64,000 nt of DNA from Punica granatum (Eukaryota; Streptophyta; Magnoliopsida; Myrtales; Lythraceae), in assembly GCF_007655135.1 (NCBI RefSeq), contig NC_045134.1, positions 16,888,568-16,952,567 of the forward strand. Direction: 5' to 3'. Shown here piece after piece: positions 50,329 through 61,243 of this stretch. Each line of letters starts with the position of its first letter. Within the stretch, counting starts at the first letter, position 1. The translations under genes were made by a program, and so were the position numbers. The notes beneath the pieces were generated by a model. That model had not been told where the DNA came from. It did no database searches and saw only the letters and a list, made by a program, of their open reading frames with translations.

Positions 50329-53112
50329 CTAGAAACCGAAGAAGCCGAGCTCGCTGGCTTTTTCCTTCTCAAACGTCTCAAAGTACTGATAGATAATTGT
50401 GACTGCGAGCAGGATTCCTGTCCCTGAACCAATTGCTCCCATTAAGTCTGCCAACACAGTCAGGGCGCCGATGCACATTCCCCCAAATGCAGCAGCTGTG
50501 GGGATGTAGCGGTTGAGCTCCTTGTACAGGTTGGAGTCTCGGTGACCCGGCATCACCATTTGTTGTTCCTGCAGGAAACCAGCAAAGAGAAATTCAGTAA
50601 GATCAGGAAACCCAACATATTTATCAGGTGCAGGGATGCAAGCCTTCTAATGATATTGATGCAAACATTATTATCAAATATCTAAATGGGTCAGATATGT
50701 AATGTCTGATGCAGACATTACATACAAATGGAATTACAAATATTACAGTGTCTTTCCTTGAAAATGCTTTTTGAATATTAATGCTAATATATTTTTCCAT
50801 CTTAAACTAAAAAATTGTAACATGTTCTTGGAGAATTCTAAAAATCTCATACCCTAAACAGATGAATGAGCAACTCAAGCAGAACAGAGACAAATGATAA
50901 ATCTAATGGCAACTAACGGAAATACGGCAACATAGGGCAGCCTGCAATATTAAAACAGGGTAGCTAACTTTTGGGGTGATCAGTACCTTGAGCTGCTTGG
51001 CAACATCTCGGGCAGAAGATCCAGAAACTTCAATCCATGTTTTCGAGAACAGAGCACATGCGCCGAGCATAAACACAATATAGAAAAGTGCATGGAATGG
51101 ATTGGCAACCATATCAGCTACGCTGTGTGACACAATGACAGATAGCAAAGTGAGAAGCTACACAATAAGTATAAACAACAGCAGAGGGAAAAAAAATGCT
51201 GCCCACAAAATGGGAAACAAATGGTAAAGCAATTGCATCACTAGGAAGACTCACCTTGATGGTGCAGTAATATAATAGGCAATGCCACCAACAGGGATAT
51301 ATTGACCGCCTGAGTACTCAGACTCCTTCCATTTACCCAAGAGGTTCACAAGAAAGTTTCCACTATATTTCCGATATAACAACTGCACAGAGATACATAA
51401 GATGGGATCAGAATATCCATATAAACCTTCAAAAGTTAAAAACTGAGACCAACTCATAACACAAAAATGAATGACTGACCTGCGAAATGAAGTAAACATT
51501 CGAGACAAGTGCAGATTGCAAGATGATGGGCATGTTAGAGGTGTAGAAGAGCTTGATTGGATATGAACCCTGCTGTCCTCGCGCATTCTTTGATCGCACA
51601 GGCAAAACTACACGGAATCCTTGGAAGTAGTTCACAATTCCAAAGATAAGGACCGTTGCCAGAAGATTTGTCACATTCGGCAGATTTTGCCGGTAAAATG
51701 CTTCCCGTAGAGCACGGACCTTGTCTGTACGGGTAATCAGAAGATGGAATAGAGCAATGATTGCACCTTCAAATTCGGCTCCTCGCCCACTGTTAATTGT
51801 AGTTGGGCTGAATGCCTTCCAAATGATGTTCTCACTGCAGGAAAACCGGATACGTGTAAGTACTGGCACTACAGACAAGGACATTCACAAAGATTGAGTT
51901 TACCCAACCATGAAGTCTCAAAAAAGGGTTTTAAGACAAGAAAGCGGCATATTTCTTGTACTCTTTTAGTTTCTCATATTCTTTTAACGTAATGATAGAG
52001 AAGATAAGCTAAAACATTGCGCTGTACATATCTGACCTCAAACCAAGTTTTCATTCAGAGAAACAATACTCTAAAAGAAGGAAACAACTCACCAAATATT
52101 GGTTGCAATGAAAAGGGAAATGCCAGAGCCCAATCCATATCCTTTCTGGAGTAGTTCATCCAAGCATATGACGATTATTCCCGCAAAGAAGAGTTGAGCA
52201 ATGATGAGAATGGCATTACCAACTCCAAGTTGGCCGACGCTTCCATACATCCCTGAAAGAACATAGGCCACAGCCTCACCGATGGCTATCAGAATGCCCA
52301 ACAATTTCTGCGCTCCATTTCTGCACAAAACGTGAAAAAGCAGTCAGTAATGCCCATTCACAAGGACTTGACTATGTCAAAACATCACATGCCCAATAGA
52401 TGCAGTCCCCTGCCATTGGTACTCAAGATTTTGTGTACTGGACAGCTAGCTGCTTGATCAAGACCCTCCTTTTAATTGTCCAATATTAAACAAATAGAAG
52501 TATAGAACATTTATGAAATTTACATTATCCGCATTTAGTATAAGTCCAAGACACTTAAGGGCCCTAACCATATTTCTTTTGTACTTATATCATAGTGACT
52601 AGGTCGAACTCTTGCTCATATTGAAATCATTCCTAATTAATCCAAATCCCATTCGCGGCATATCACCGCCGTTCAGCAGCAGCATTCATTTTGTTCTCAT
52701 CAATTGATGAGGCAAATTACATTATACTAATTCTATCATAAAGAACTGATATTCAATTTGGTACTTACAGAAGTGCTCGATCCTCACGGACATTGTTGTC
52801 CACTTCAATGATCTTTGACCCGACCAGGAGCTGCATGACCATCCCAGATGTCACAATGGGAGTGATACCAAGCTCCATGACCGTCCCCCGGTTGGAAGCG
52901 AGAATGACCCTCATCCAGTAGAACGGATCTGCACCAGTTGTGGAGTGTATGCCATACAGAGGGAGCTGACTGCACACCAAGAAAATGAACAGCGCGATTA
53001 CGGTGTAGATGACCTTCTCGCGGAAGGGCACCTTCCTGTCAGCACTCTGAACTTCAGGCAGGACAGAAAGAAATGGCCTGACGAGATGAAGCACTCTAAA
53101 TCCGCCTCCCAT
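50329..53112 (-). CDS. SEC61A: Protein transport protein Sec61 subunit alpha
   Basis: Six coding exons join in frame: 52769-53112, 52093-52320, 51480-51834, 51255-51382, 50987-51122 and 50329-50568 (1431 nt, 476 aa), all GT-AG. This is the channel-forming subunit of the ER Sec61 translocon, through which nascent secretory and membrane proteins pass. Recognisable regions are the N-terminal [20 protein letters not shown], the plug region near [40 protein letters not shown], the large cytosolic loop with [20 protein letters not shown], and the conserved C-terminus ASELGFFGF. About ten hydrophobic segments are expected and visible. Length equals the plant family norm of about 475 aa. A 5' UTR intron is likely, because a tgcag acceptor lies 25 bp upstream of the ATG. 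No damage is seen. Confidence 0.96.
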
Positions 53113-53830
53113 AATTCCTCAATTCTACCCAGAAAACCTGCAAACATTTAAATTAATAGATCACTAATCAGTCATATCGTGAAGCATGCAGATCCATGGA
53201 TGTTTGATTGGCAAATTATCGTGGAGCTAATTGACAAGGAAATTCAAATCCATCGATCTCTGCGAACCATCTTGATAATTTATCAGCAACAAAATATGTC
53301 ATCAAGCGTGCAGATCAAATCGCATTCCACACGGAATCCATCTTCTTGCCAAAAAAAAAAAGGAAAAAAAACTTCTTTCACGGGAAAATCGCAAATCCAT
53401 CACCGAAAATTGGTTTACATGTACAGGAAGAAACACGGGAATCCAATCAAAAGGGTGCATGCATCAATGCAGAGCTCGATAGACACGTACGATCGAGATC
53501 AGATCAGAGATCGCGCAATTCCACGCGATGCAGTCAGATCTTTGGAGCTCGAGATCGGGATAGGAGACGATTGACCGGAGAAATTGGAGATACGCCGGCA
53601 AGAAAACCCTAGGCCATTGATTGACCGGAAGCAGGTACGACTTCGAAGTTGGGATCTGAGGAAGAAGACGGAGGAGAGGAGAAGAGAGGGATGAGCAGGT
53701 GAGGAGATATGCTTTTTATCATGGGATCATGCTGACGTGGACAGTTGGCAAACGTGGGCACTCTGCCACGAGGAAGACACCAATAATATGCCGCCACGTG
53801 GACAATCACGTACGAGATCATGGCTGGAGG
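53113..53830. promoter_or_regulatory. SEC61 alpha leader and upstream region
   Basis: On the minus strand a 3' splice site (tttgcag, ending at 53138) suggests a 5' UTR intron whose first exon lies near 53560-53680, a GA/CT-rich zone. G-box-like cacgtgg motifs stand at about 53796-53802, and gacgtggac is at 53733-53741. These may be promoter elements, but that is inference only. The plus-strand open frames here are low-value. Confidence 0.4.
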
Positions 53831-54205
53831 GCAGGGCAGCGAATAGTTGGGCCGGGCCCTCTATAAGCCCAGGCCCATGACAATGTCATGACTGGGAATA
53901 TTCTCTCAGCCCTATCAGACCATTTTTCCTCGTCAAATCTCATTTAACTTTTTATTATGCTAGGAAGTGGCATCGTCGGCTTATTTGCTAGAAATGCCAT
54001 ATATTTATTATCTCAACTTATACTTTTGGATGTATTCTACTCTATTTATAGTTAGATTTATACAATTTTTATAGTTTTTTCAGTTTCTTGATACTTTGTT
54101 TATGTTTTTAGGTGTTTGTAAGAGTCGAAGTGCAAGAAAACTCGTGAATGGATGAAGATATAAAGTGATGGATTGCCGAAATACGATGAGAGACCACCAA
54201 GAGAG
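53831..54205. other. Intergenic DNA, no recognised gene
   Basis: AT-rich sequence with no domain-bearing frame. Confidence 0.4.
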
Positions 54206-54640
54206 TCAAGTCTATGATACGGAGGATTAATCCCATGAAGATGCTATTTTTTAGAAATTTCTAGAAGATATGAAAAAGATATCATCACATTTATTTAATG
54301 TTTAAATTCCATGAAGATATTTTAGGGTTATATAGATTTCATTTCTTTATAGACCAAGTTCTATCTCTATAGATATTCTAGATAAAATCTTTCATTATCT
54401 TTAAGAAGAGATATGGCCAGATTATGGTTAGTTTTGTTCTCTATATGCATATATCTCATAGTAGACTATATTTTAAGAGAGCTGAACTAAAGAGTGAGAG
54501 AGGAGAAAAGTAGTATTTTGCTAAGTTCTAAGTTTTCTAGAGCAAATCCGAAGTGGAAGAAGATCGAGTCTCAAGCTTTCAAGTCTGTTCATCATCAACA
54601 AGGGAGCAAGTATAAATTTTTCTTTTATCTTTCATTCATT
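54206..54640 (+). repeat. Diverged solo LTR fragment related to the gypsy element at 26724
   Basis: Starting gtctatgatacggaggatta it follows the order of the LTR at 32203-32470: agaaatttctaga, gatatcatca, atttcatttctttataga, then a gagaYatggccagat segment and tttt(g)ttctctatat. It is plainly more diverged than the two LTRs of the full element. No internal domain or second LTR is attached. Confidence 0.6.
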
Positions 54641-54686
54641 TGTGTTTTCATTCTATGGTCATGAGTGTGTAATTCTCTACTCGGTA

Positions 54687-54760
54687 CACTACAAGAAAAA
54701 GGGTCTAGGGCGATGTTTATTGGGACTTAGGACGTGATAGGTTTCGCGACGTTACTCCCG
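54687..54760 (+). mobile_element. CACTA transposon terminus (orphan end)
   Basis: The sequence cactacaagaaaaagggtct at 54687 is the classic terminus of plant CACTA (En/Spm) elements. No matching cttgtagtg end was found within the window, and no CACTA transposase is visible. The end probably marks a truncated or rearranged element. Confidence 0.6.
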
Positions 54761-54789
54761 ACCCTTAACTATTGGTCACTAAGGTCCAA

Positions 54790-55690
54790 TCAGGATATGT
54801 GTGGGAATCGCGCACCTAACAGAGCAACAGCAAGTGGCGAAAACCTAAAATTCAAAATTTTCTACTATGCAAAAACTAAAATCAATATCATGCTAGAAGA
54901 ATAGAAACATATAAAGCATACCTTGAAGAAGGAAAACCTCTATCGACCTGTCAAACTAAGCGCTCCATGTGTCGCGCCTCTATCAGCATCCATGCCAACC
55001 GCGTCGACGAAACTCCCGGATCGGCGGTGCTAGCGGGCTCTACCCGAAGTAAGGCCCCCGCAAAAGATAAAATTATTAAACTAATGGACTCAAATAGGGC
55101 CCTTGAGCAAGTTGTAAGCATATTACAAATTGTCGTGATCGAATCGGATTATATTTGCACCTGAACTTCGATGCCTTGAAGCATGGACCTAGGTGCCTAT
55201 TTATAGGCTTGGAGAGACCCCATGGGGGGTTATGAAGTCAATGTGGGATGGCTATCTTGGCCTCTTCCTTAGCCACCATTTGGTCGCCCTTGATTGGTGC
55301 CACTTGGTCTACTTTGATTGGATCACCTGGCATCCACGCCACGTGTCACCTCTCAAGTAGCGCCACAAGTCGTCTTGCAATTGGTCCTATTATGCCACGT
55401 GTCGACACCTTATTGGTTCACTTATCATCATATGATTGGACCAAGTATTATCGCCTAATTCACCCCTTATTTGATATATTAAATCTAATAATCAGAATCC
55501 AATCAATCGGGAAGTTTAATCTCATTAAACTTCAGATATTTTTCGATTTGCGCTTAAACTCATCTAATCTCTATTAGATGAGGTTGCCTTTAACATCCGC
55601 CGATTTGGTTGTTGCGTATGACCTTGTAAATTCTCGATTACGTTGGCTGTAATGTCAAAATCTCCATTCTGACATCACAAACAGTGAGTA
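54790..55690 (-). repeat. LTR-like block (probably a solo LTR)
   Basis: The minus strand holds a TATA-like gcctataaataggcac (complement of 55191-55206) in the middle of a 0.9-kb stretch with moderate GC. This is typical of plant LTRs. Possible ends are tgtgtggga at about 54797 and tgacatca at about 55675, but no TSD supports them. The open frames 54967-55164 and 55248-55577 lack domains. Confidence 0.35.
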
Positions 55691-55959
55691 GCATCTAGTA
55701 ATGCATCACTACTATCTAAGCAATCGAAAAGTCAACTATTTGATGGTCTTATGGACTATGTTACTATACAAAAATGGTCCCTTTATTTTCTATATCTAGA
55801 TTGAGCCCAAGGAAGGTTGTTGTCATCCTTATATGGCTTAATCTCATTTCTTGGTTCCGGGTAAGTCTGTCAGAGCAAATGAGTTCGATATCTCTATATC
55901 GACTCATTTGAGTATACACATACATTTTCAGACTTCACCCACCAAGGGGCCCAGTGAGA
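55691..55959. other. Repetitive-looking intergenic DNA
   Basis: No gene or clear border recognised. Confidence 0.3.
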
Positions 55960-56647
55960 TGATGAGCTTCGGGCCACACGATGGGATCTCGAACTAGAAA
56001 TAAAATAAGGAAAGAAAGGGGAAGGACGTGGACAAATAGCCTCGTTTGATAAGAAAAATTGCCACAAACAAGACAAGCCACTTTGATTTGTCATACTCAA
56101 AGATGAACGATAAGAATCAGGGGTTCTTCGGTACTAAACAAGGGAATTATTTAGATAAGAAGAAGAGAAATGCACAAAGGCCAAGTTTCATTCAATATAA
56201 GATCCGTCACTACACCTTCAAGAGATGGCTTATAGAGTGCTCTTACACCAAGGAAGTAACTAGAGTTAAAGCCTAGTATAGACATTTGGTCTCCAACCAC
56301 ATCAAGAAGAGTACATGAGAAGATAAGAAAAAATACAAAAGTTTTCAATTGCACAAAAAGTCTTCAAGTGGTCTTAAAAGTCTTCATGTGGGCCCAAAAG
56401 TCTTCACTATTTAATTTAAAAACCAAAGTTCGTCCAAACCTCATGTGGCTATCATTTGGGGATCAATTCAATGTGATTTAAGTGTAATGTCACCTTATTT
56501 ATTGCATTGGAATATGGTAATGAGACCCGACCTTGCTGTATCGAGTCTCTGAGCCATTGATTGGGTGATTGACCTCGAAACAGAGTCGATAATTTCTTGA
56601 GTTGATTCTTATGGCATATCATTCCCTTCGGGTTGAGACAAATTTGT

Positions 56648-57025
56648 TCACAAATCTAGATCTTCACTATCTTCCAAGTAAGGCGATAAACCCCTCACAT
56701 TGATGGTGGGTGAAACATTGAAGCCAACGAGCAACTCAATCTTATAAGCATTATCATTCACCTTTTCAACCACACGAAATGGACCTTCTACCCTGGGCAT
56801 CAACTTACTCTTCCATTTACTTGGGAACCTCTCCTTCCGAAGATGAGTCCAAATAAGATCTCCCAGTTTGAATTGCACTTGTTTCCTTCCCTTATTCACA
56901 GTTTGAGCATAAGTTACATTCTTCCTCTCAGTTTGCTTCTTCACTTGTTCGTGCAATGCTTTGATCTGCTCAACTTGTTTATTCTCATCCAAGCACACTC
57001 TATCTTTGGCTAATAAAGGTGCCAA
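56648..57025 (-). pseudogene. Integrase C-terminal piece
   Basis: A 125-codon frame with QVQFKLGDLIWTHLRKERFP, VEGPFRVVEKVNDNAYKIEL and INVRGLSPYLEDS. This is the integrase C-terminal part of gypsy elements and lines up with the C-terminal frames at 31827-32102 and 42140-42661. It ends just before the PPT/3' LTR side at 56406. Confidence 0.8.
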
Positions 57026-57129
57026 CTACGAATCTCATCTTCTCCGTCTCTTCTTTGTTATGCTTTCAAGTTTTCCCACTAAAGATTAGCATAATCAATA
57101 AAACTCAACAGCAAGAAGCTTATTATTTT

Positions 57130-57515
57130 GGGCTTTCGTGCACTCATAGTATTCAAAAACCTATTCAACACGCTGCACCCACTCAAGGTACTCTTCGGGG
57201 GAGCGTTATGCCTTTGAATTGGGGAATCTTCAGCTTGATGTGCTTCACAGGGCCCCTCTGTTGTCGTGGTAGTACCGGTATTTCTTCATCCTCCAAGACA
57301 TATTCTTCGCCCGCAGTTTCTTTTCAATGGGAGCATTCATCCTCGGAAGAGGTCGTGCTGGAGGAGGTGGCAGCAAGGCCAACCTTTCGAGTGCTTAGGT
57401 CACTTGATCCACTCGTGTTAAGAGCTCATCTTCCTTCTGTTGGAACCCCGGGAACTGAGCTTGCTTGAGAGTAAGCCTTATTAGAACTTGACCGGGGTTT
57501 TCTTCAGCCATATCT
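57130..57515 (-). pseudogene. gag N-terminal piece, broken
   Basis: From about 57515 the minus strand reads MAEENPGQVLIRLTLKQAQF and, after stops, RSPEEYLEWVQRVE, a typical start of gypsy capsid. It then breaks off near 57130, next to the integrase end. Confidence 0.55.
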
Positions 57516-58028
57516 TCATTCCTCTTGCAAGGGTTCCTCATAACCACTCGTGTTTACACTCCTTCGCGTGTTTCACCCAGCCAATCAGAGATAGAACCTC
57601 TGCTCCGATACTAGATGATGAGCTTCGGCCCACACGACAGGATCTCGAACTAGAAATGGCTAAGGAAAGAAGGGGGAAGGGTAGGGACAATTAGCCTCGT
57701 TTGATAAGATAAATCGCCACAAACAAGACAAGACGCTTTGATTCGCCACGTTCAAGGATGAATCATAAGAATCAAGGGTTCTTCACCACTAAAAATGCAC
57801 AAAGGCCAATTTTCGTTCAGCATCAAATATGCCACTACACCTTCAAGAGAGCTTATATAGTGCTCTTACATTAATGAAGTAACTAGAGTTAAAGCCTAGT
57901 ATAGACATTTGGTCTCCAAGTATATCAAGAAGAGTATATGAGAAATAAGAAAAAGCACAATAGTCTTCAAGTACACAAAAAGTCTTCAAATGGCCTCAAA
58001 AGTCTTCATGTGGGCCCAAAAGTCTTCT

Positions 58029-60540
58029 CTACCTTGCTCAGACCTGCAAATTAGCTCGGATGAATACTCCCACAATATCGATCTCAACATGTCTCCTCGA
58101 ATATCTCGAGTCATTGACTCAATATCAGCGGACAACCCTTAGGCCTAAATGTCAATGTCATAATCATTCTCGAATCAGTTCCAATCTTACCAGAAATCAT
58201 AATTAATTGTTTATCAGGAAATGCATAGAGCGCTGGTCGGCTATAAATGCATTGTAAGGGGAGTCAATCGAATTTTATTTTAGAAAGATAGAAACTTAAT
58301 TTCTAGAATCTTTGGAATCTTTTCTAGATTAGTTGACAATCGAAACTGCAAACTTCATGTAACGTGATTTTCATCTCTGTATCTCAGGCCACTCAACAAA
58401 GCCGGTCTCCGTAGATAGTGTTGATCACCGCTAATGAAAGAGCCAATAGGCTTTGCGTTCCGGCCTTCCCAGAACACTTCCTTGATCTCAATTATGAGTA
58501 AAAAGCATAATCAAATCAATTTGTCACATTGATTTTAAGAAATCCTTTTCTCTCTCTCTGTCTCTAGCTGCGCAATTGGGCCGGCCAGCACTATAAGCAC
58601 CGACTGCCACTGACAACAAAGCCGAATGGCTTTGTTCACGCTCACAGAACACTTCCTTGACTTGATTCGAAATGGAATGTAATGAATCACTCACAGGAGA
58701 CCATTTGAATAATCATTAAAACTGTAATTGAATCGAATTGAAATAAGAAGGAAGAACTGATCGTCGTAATGTAGGCCGATCGGCCAAGACAATAGCGCCG
58801 CTCGGCGCTATTTGCATTGACTGGCTCTGTCTGGCCGGAAGACAAAACATAGCAGAATCGAATCGGGAATTATAAAACATGAGCCTTCATCTCAAAACCA
58901 CGGTTTTGTTCACTCGAGAGGACTCGGGGAAATATTAGAAGAGGATAGTAACAAGAAAGGAACCTCGCTCAAGAGAACAGGGGATCTCGGCTTCGCTGGT
59001 TTCTCCTCATATCGATGGATTCTCCATGTAGTACCTGCAAATATCAAGCAATATATATCGGATATAGATGATTGATGATTGGGTTTTACCCTTCGGACCG
59101 ATTCTCAGCGCTAGGGGTGTTCTTGAACCTATCGGGATGACACTGAACTCTTTCTCTTGATTATTGACTATTTTCTCGACTTTTTCGACTTCCAAATCTC
59201 TCTCTCTCTATTTCTCACTTTCTCTGTCTAGGTTTTTTCCTTTTCTCTTTAGGGTATGCTCTCCTAGACTCGCTCCCCCTTTAAACACTGAGAATTGGGT
59301 CCTATTTATAGGCTCTTGGGATCGAAAACTTCCAATTTGGTTGCACTGGTAAAGAGCGTCGGTCACCTTTGTTAACAGCAACAGTCGGCCTTAATTATGC
59401 TAGTCGGCTAAGTTGACAGACAGACAGACCGGGCTCTGGTTTGACGTTTCTTATTTCCCATGTTGTTTCCCTTCTTATCATGCGATTCCCGGATTTTCTA
59501 GCCCTTTACCATGTGGGGAACTTGTCTAGGTTCATTTTAATTGCTTGGCAAACAAGTAAGCCGATCGGCTCTCATTGAACCGGCCAACTTTGTACTCAGC
59601 ATCGGTCGGCTCTTCTAGTTCGGGCCGGTTTTGGGCTTCAAATGACCGTAACTCTCAATCTGTGAGGAGCTACGGGGCCCATAATATATCAACGGAAAGC
59701 TTATTCAACATGCTCTCATATTGACTTGGTTTCGCTCAGTTCGAAGCCCATTTGATCGGTCAAAGAGGGCTCGCAATCCAAGACTTCGGATTGGACCAGG
59801 ATTGGACTGTGCTGACTTCGTCAGGTCATATCTCACTCATCCGAATGAGTTAGGAGCCCATAATGTATCAAATCGAAGCTTGGTCAGAGTTGTACAAGTA
59901 GGGCTCGGTCTTGCCTCGATAAAATATATTAATGGTCTCCATAATAGACTCGAAAGACAGGTCATGGGCTAGGCACGCTATCTGGACTTGGGAGCTATCG
60001 GATGAGCTTATTCTCTCTCACTTGACTCGAGTCTGGTCCATTGGGTGGAAACACACAATCAATCAATCATTATATCCATATATATACTAGATATTTCGGC
60101 TTATGCGTATCCTTTAATATCATCGGAGTGTCGGTCAGAACCAGCCGATCAGATTTGTGAAAAGAATCCAAAAATCGAGCGTCAACAACCGTGTAAGGAG
60201 TGGTTCTCGGCCTTAAACGAACGAAAAGAGGAAATCTAGACCAGTATTTAGACTCAAGTAAACTATCTTGGTTTGTGAGTCGAAATAGGTGGAAGCCGAC
60301 GGATCGGCTTCGAACAACCCTAAATGGAAGGTTAATCAGGTTTTACTTCGAAAAGCAGGATATATGCAACAAAGGAAATGTAAGGGTTTGAGAATGTAAA
60401 GGTGCAAGAAACAGTAAATGATAGGAAAAGTGCTGTAAAGGGAAAAAATAGACAAGTAAATGCAATCGATAGTTGTTTTGGTCGAAGGCCCTTACAACAA
60501 ACTTCACACGTATTCATAGGTATGTACATGAAACCTTCTA
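58029..60540. repeat. Unclassified repetitive DNA, LTR-like
   Basis: A 2.5-kb stretch with repeated ggccggcc and gatcggct words, a TATA-like ggctataaatgc near 58239 and no coding domain. Its right part (60350-60530) is an inverted relative of about 33700-33900. Both carry a segment like ttgtaaggg(c/t)c(c/t)tcgacc followed by a pyrimidine-rich stretch. It may be the LTR of a large gypsy element on the minus strand. Ends were not found. Confidence 0.35.
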
Positions 60541-61243
60541 AAATCTCCCTAAATTTGGATAGGCCTCAAATATAGAATGGAAATATTATTCAAAGGGAAA
60601 TAGCTACCTAGATATCCTAAATAGCTAATAAGAAATATTCTAAAGAGTATCGCAGAACATATTGGATTAGTTCACAACATAAAATCAAAAGAAAATTTAG
60701 CTGCCATTGAAATTTCCTCATGCATCCATTGTGGCTTTGAGCATATGAGCACCATTAAATCTTCATGGGCCTCAAAAATCCATAACTCGTTATCGACATT
60801 TTGACCTACTCGTTGATCTAAATTGCGCTTCAAATTCATATTCCTACGTGTAAAAAGGAGGAAGCAAACATGTTTCATGCTTATTTTAAATGTCGATTGT
60901 CAACTGTGGGCCATGTGCATAGCAATTCTATATAGTCAAGCTGACTAGAAATGAAAGCGAGACAGGTATTTGTACTAGCTAAACGGTTAAAAATGGGTGC
61001 TCAAAATTCGAACTTGAATTTTGCAAAGCTCAATTCAATTTAGCTACTGCAGCAAACGCCCGATCAAAACCCAAGTTTCAGATAAAGTCGGAAAATCTCA
61101 GCTACCAGACTAGAAGACCAAAAATGAAGCATCAACGCTATAACAGGATAAATTACAATCAATATCTACGGATACAACTAAAGTTATGTACACTGTACAA
61201 AATGAACTAAGCCGCATACCAAACATCCCAAGATTCCACAATT
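60541..61243. other. Downstream region of the VPS13-like gene
   Basis: AT-rich, without a domain-bearing frame. The part next to 61244 should be the 3' UTR of the minus-strand gene. Confidence 0.45.

Larger units (their letters stand above)
55960..58028 (-). mobile_element. Internally deleted Ty3/gypsy element
   Basis: Direct repeats 55960-56406 and 57616-58028 start tgatgagcttcgg and end gtgggcccaaaagtcttc; they are the LTRs. On the minus strand a PBS-like TATCGGAGCAGAGG (degenerate initiator-Met type) follows the right LTR. Only 1.2 kb of interior remains. It has a gag N-terminal piece (about 57515-57130 minus, peptides such as MAEENPGQV and SPEEYLEWVQRVE) next to the integrase C-terminus at 57025-56648. 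Protease, RT, RNase H and most of the integrase are gone. The 5-bp flanks do not match. Confidence 0.75.
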
